From assembly GCA_003456175.1 (NCBI GenBank), contig DMPB01000060.1, forward strand, positions 4,740 to 10,318: a DNA stretch of 5,579 nucleotides. Reading direction: 5' to 3'. The stretch comes from Chitinophagaceae bacterium (GTDB taxonomy: Bacteria; Bacteroidota; Bacteroidia; Chitinophagales; Chitinophagaceae). Positions 4,424-5,579 of the stretch are shown here, in pieces. Under the pieces are notes generated by a model. It made no database searches. It had not been told where the DNA came from and was given only the letters and a program-made list of their open reading frames with translations. The position numbers and the translations under genes were made by a program. Each line of letters begins with the position of its first letter. Position 1 is the stretch's first letter.

Positions 4424-5579
4424 ATGTCAGAACTGAAATTACCAAGATTGTTGGCAGCAGCCAAGGAGTTCAACATCGGGCAAGAAACCCTGGTGGATTT
4501 TTTGGCAGCTAAAGGTTTTCCGAAAGACGAACTGAAGCCTACCGCTAAGCTAACCGAGGCTATGTACAGAGCCTTACAACAAGAGTTCCAAAGCGATAAG
4601 GTGGCTAAAACAAAAGCCGATCAGGTAGAAATTCCAAAAGCAGCAGCTAACGAGGCTCGCAAGCGTAAGGAAGAAGAAGAGTTAGCAGCAGCTGCTAAGC
4701 CCGAAAAAGCAGTAGTAGCAGCTACTGAATTGTCCGAAGCGGCAACACCTGCACCTATTGTTGAAGCGCCAGTACCTCCACCGCCCGCAGCTCCTGAGCC
4801 AGAGCCAGTAGTAGTAGCTCCCACTCCTGCACCAGCTGTGGTACAAGAAGAGGTAGTTACACCACCTCCTCCACCGCCGCCACCAGTGGTAGCGGAAGAA
4901 GCTCCTAAACCTGCACCACAAGTAGTAGAAGAAGCTCCCGTAGTAACTGCGGCTGCTCCTGTCACTGAACAGCAACCAGCTGAACCAGCAGAAGCTCCTG
5001 CCGATAATGCAGGCGATGTAGTACGTTTAGAAGCACCTGAAATTGGCGGTCCTAATATTCTAGGGAAGATAGATTTAAGTGCTATTGATAGTAGCACTCG
5101 ACCTAAAAAAGGTGCTGCACCGCAGCAGCCTGCCAAAAAGCCTGCACCACAGCAAGCACCTAAACCTGCACCACAGGCACCAAGGCCAGCTCAGGCTCCA
5201 GTTGCACCTAAGCCTAACCTTACGGTAAATGTGCCTCCGCCACCTCCGCCACCAGCAGAGCCAACGGTAGATGCACCACCCGTAATTGAAAATATTCAGG
5301 CAGAACGTTTAACAGGTCCTAAAATTTTAGGAAAAATCAACCTGCCTGTTGATAACGATACACGCCCTAAACAAGGTACACGTGCCGCCGACGAAAAGCG
5401 TAAGCGTAAGCGTATGCCAATCGATAAGTCGGGTAATAACTTACCTCCACGTCCACAGGGGCAACCGGGCCAACACCAAGGTCAAGGTGGTCAACAACAA
5501 GGTGGTGGTGGTTTCAACCGCGATAACCGCGGTGGCCAGCAACAAGGCGGCGGTTTCAACCGTGGTGGTCAGCAAGGTG
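4424..5579 (+). CDS. infB: Translation initiation factor IF-2, N-terminal part (3' end beyond window)
   Basis: IF-2 is the GTPase that brings formyl-Met-tRNA to the 30S subunit and promotes subunit joining. The frame is open from the ATG at 4424 to the window edge (385 codons). Residues 4-60 are an IF-2 N-terminal domain (RLLAAAKEFNIGQETLVDFL, then AAKGF and LKPTAKLTEAMYRAL). From about 65 the sequence is a low-complexity linker: a charged patch (RKRKEEEE), a long Pro/Ala/Val/Glu stretch with proline runs at 147-154 and 271-277, two GP(K/N)ILGKI(D/N)L motifs, a basic cluster (KRKRKR, 325-330), and a Gly/Gln/Asn/Arg-rich tract from 344. The G domain and the domains after it are not in view. 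The call rests on the N-terminal domain, the linker style and the position after rimP-nusA. The start is preceded by GTATAAT and no Shine-Dalgarno motif. Confidence 0.93.
   Translation, partial: MSELKLPRLLAAAKEFNIGQETLVDFLAAKGFPKDELKPTAKLTEAMYRALQQEFQSDKVAKTKADQVEIPKAAANEARKRKEEEELAAAAKPEKAVVAATELSEAATPAPIVEAPVPPPPAAPEPEPVVVAPTPAPAVVQEEVVTPPPPPPPPVVAEEAPKPAPQVVEEAPVVTAAAPVTEQQPAEPAEAPADNAGDVVRLEAPEIGGPNILGKIDLSAIDSSTRPKKGAAPQQPAKKPAPQQAPKPAPQAPRPAQAPVAPKPNLTVNVPPPPPPPAEPTVDAPPVIENIQAERLTGPKILGKINLPVDNDTRPKQGTRAADEKRKRKRMPIDKSGNNLPPRPQGQPGQHQGQGGQQQGGGGFNRDNRGGQQQGGGFNRGGQQG
5045..5113 (+). repeat. First copy of the GPxILGKI...TRPKxG motif in the IF-2 linker
   Basis: Residues 208-230 of IF-2 read GGPNILGKIDL, a short spacer, then STRPKKG. 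The same pattern returns 89 residues later (5315-5377). It stands out as a conserved, mixed-hydrophobic island within otherwise low-complexity Pro/Ala/Gln sequence, so it may be a short binding motif. The match is at protein level; the DNA copies have diverged. Confidence 0.75.
5315..5377 (+). repeat. Second copy of the GPxILGKI...TRPKxG motif in the IF-2 linker
   Basis: Residues 298-318 read GPKILGKINL, a spacer of five residues, then TRPKQG. They align with residues 209-230, except that the spacer is one residue shorter. The basic KRKRKR cluster follows seven residues later, so this copy links the Pro-rich part of the linker to the basic and Gly-rich part. Confidence 0.75.
5453..5579 (+). 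repeat. Gly/Gln/Asn/Arg-rich low-complexity tract with GGFNR repeats in IF-2
   Basis: From residue 344 to the window edge IF-2 is almost only Gly, Gln, Asn, Arg and Phe. The block CAACAAGGnGGn..GGTTTCAACCG occurs twice: GGTTTCAAC lies at 5510-5518 and 5552-5560, 42 bases apart, and the CAACAA blocks lie 45 bases apart, so there is a 3-base indel between copies. The protein repeat is QQQGGG(G)FNR. The tract runs off the window, so its full length and copy number are unknown. Confidence 0.8.

Noticed and set aside
4123..4476. Minus-strand open frame across the nusA end, spacer and infB start
   Set aside because: It overlaps two confident genes in antisense, has no recognisable domain and shows an unnatural composition.
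4621..5136. Long minus-strand open frame opposite infB, rich in Gly, Ala, Ser and Thr
   Set aside because: It is the antisense shadow of the Pro/Ala/Val/Glu-rich linker of IF-2: repeated CCN, GCN and GTN codons leave few stops on the other strand. No known fold or start context was seen.

Overview
The window looks like a chromosomal housekeeping segment of a Bacteroidota bacterium, probably a Chitinophagales relative. That placement is an inference from four things: a long-form IspG with a large inserted domain, a small Gln-rich membrane protein ending in a YIDFEEVK-type tail, start codons preceded by A/T-rich sequence rather than a Shine-Dalgarno motif, and promoter-like TTTG / TAnnTTTG elements. 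Base composition and codon use look even across the window. I saw no mobile element, CRISPR array, tRNA or rRNA.

Layout. Bases 1-1421 (+) hold the C-terminal 472 or so codons of ispG, the iron-sulfur enzyme of the next-to-last step of the MEP isoprenoid pathway; its N-terminus lies before the window. Two bases after its stop, a HAD-superfamily hydrolase (1424-2044, +) begins, probably co-transcribed. A long inverted repeat (2049-2094) separates it from a convergent small membrane protein gene (2099-2359, -). A 150-base divergent region (2360-2509) carries a good Bacteroidota-type promoter for the + strand and, right before the next start codon, a perfect 10-bp hairpin followed by a T-tract.

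From 2510 onward runs the conserved cluster rimP (2510-2986), nusA (3032-4279) and infB (4424 to beyond the window end). RimP matures the 30S ribosomal subunit, NusA controls pausing, termination and antitermination of RNA polymerase, and IF-2 delivers initiator tRNA, so the cluster ties transcription elongation to ribosome assembly and translation initiation. The 144-base nusA-infB spacer has another TAnnTTTG match and several small inverted repeats. Only the N-terminal 385 codons of infB are present: a small folded N-terminal domain, a Pro/Ala/Glu-rich linker with 8- and 7-proline runs, two copies of a GP(K/N)ILGKI motif, a basic cluster and the start of a Gly/Gln/Asn/Arg-rich tract.

I did not find a clearly undescribed system. 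The most interesting signal is the terminator-like hairpin between the predicted rimP promoter and the rimP start codon. It could be an attenuator controlling the operon that encodes the termination factor NusA.
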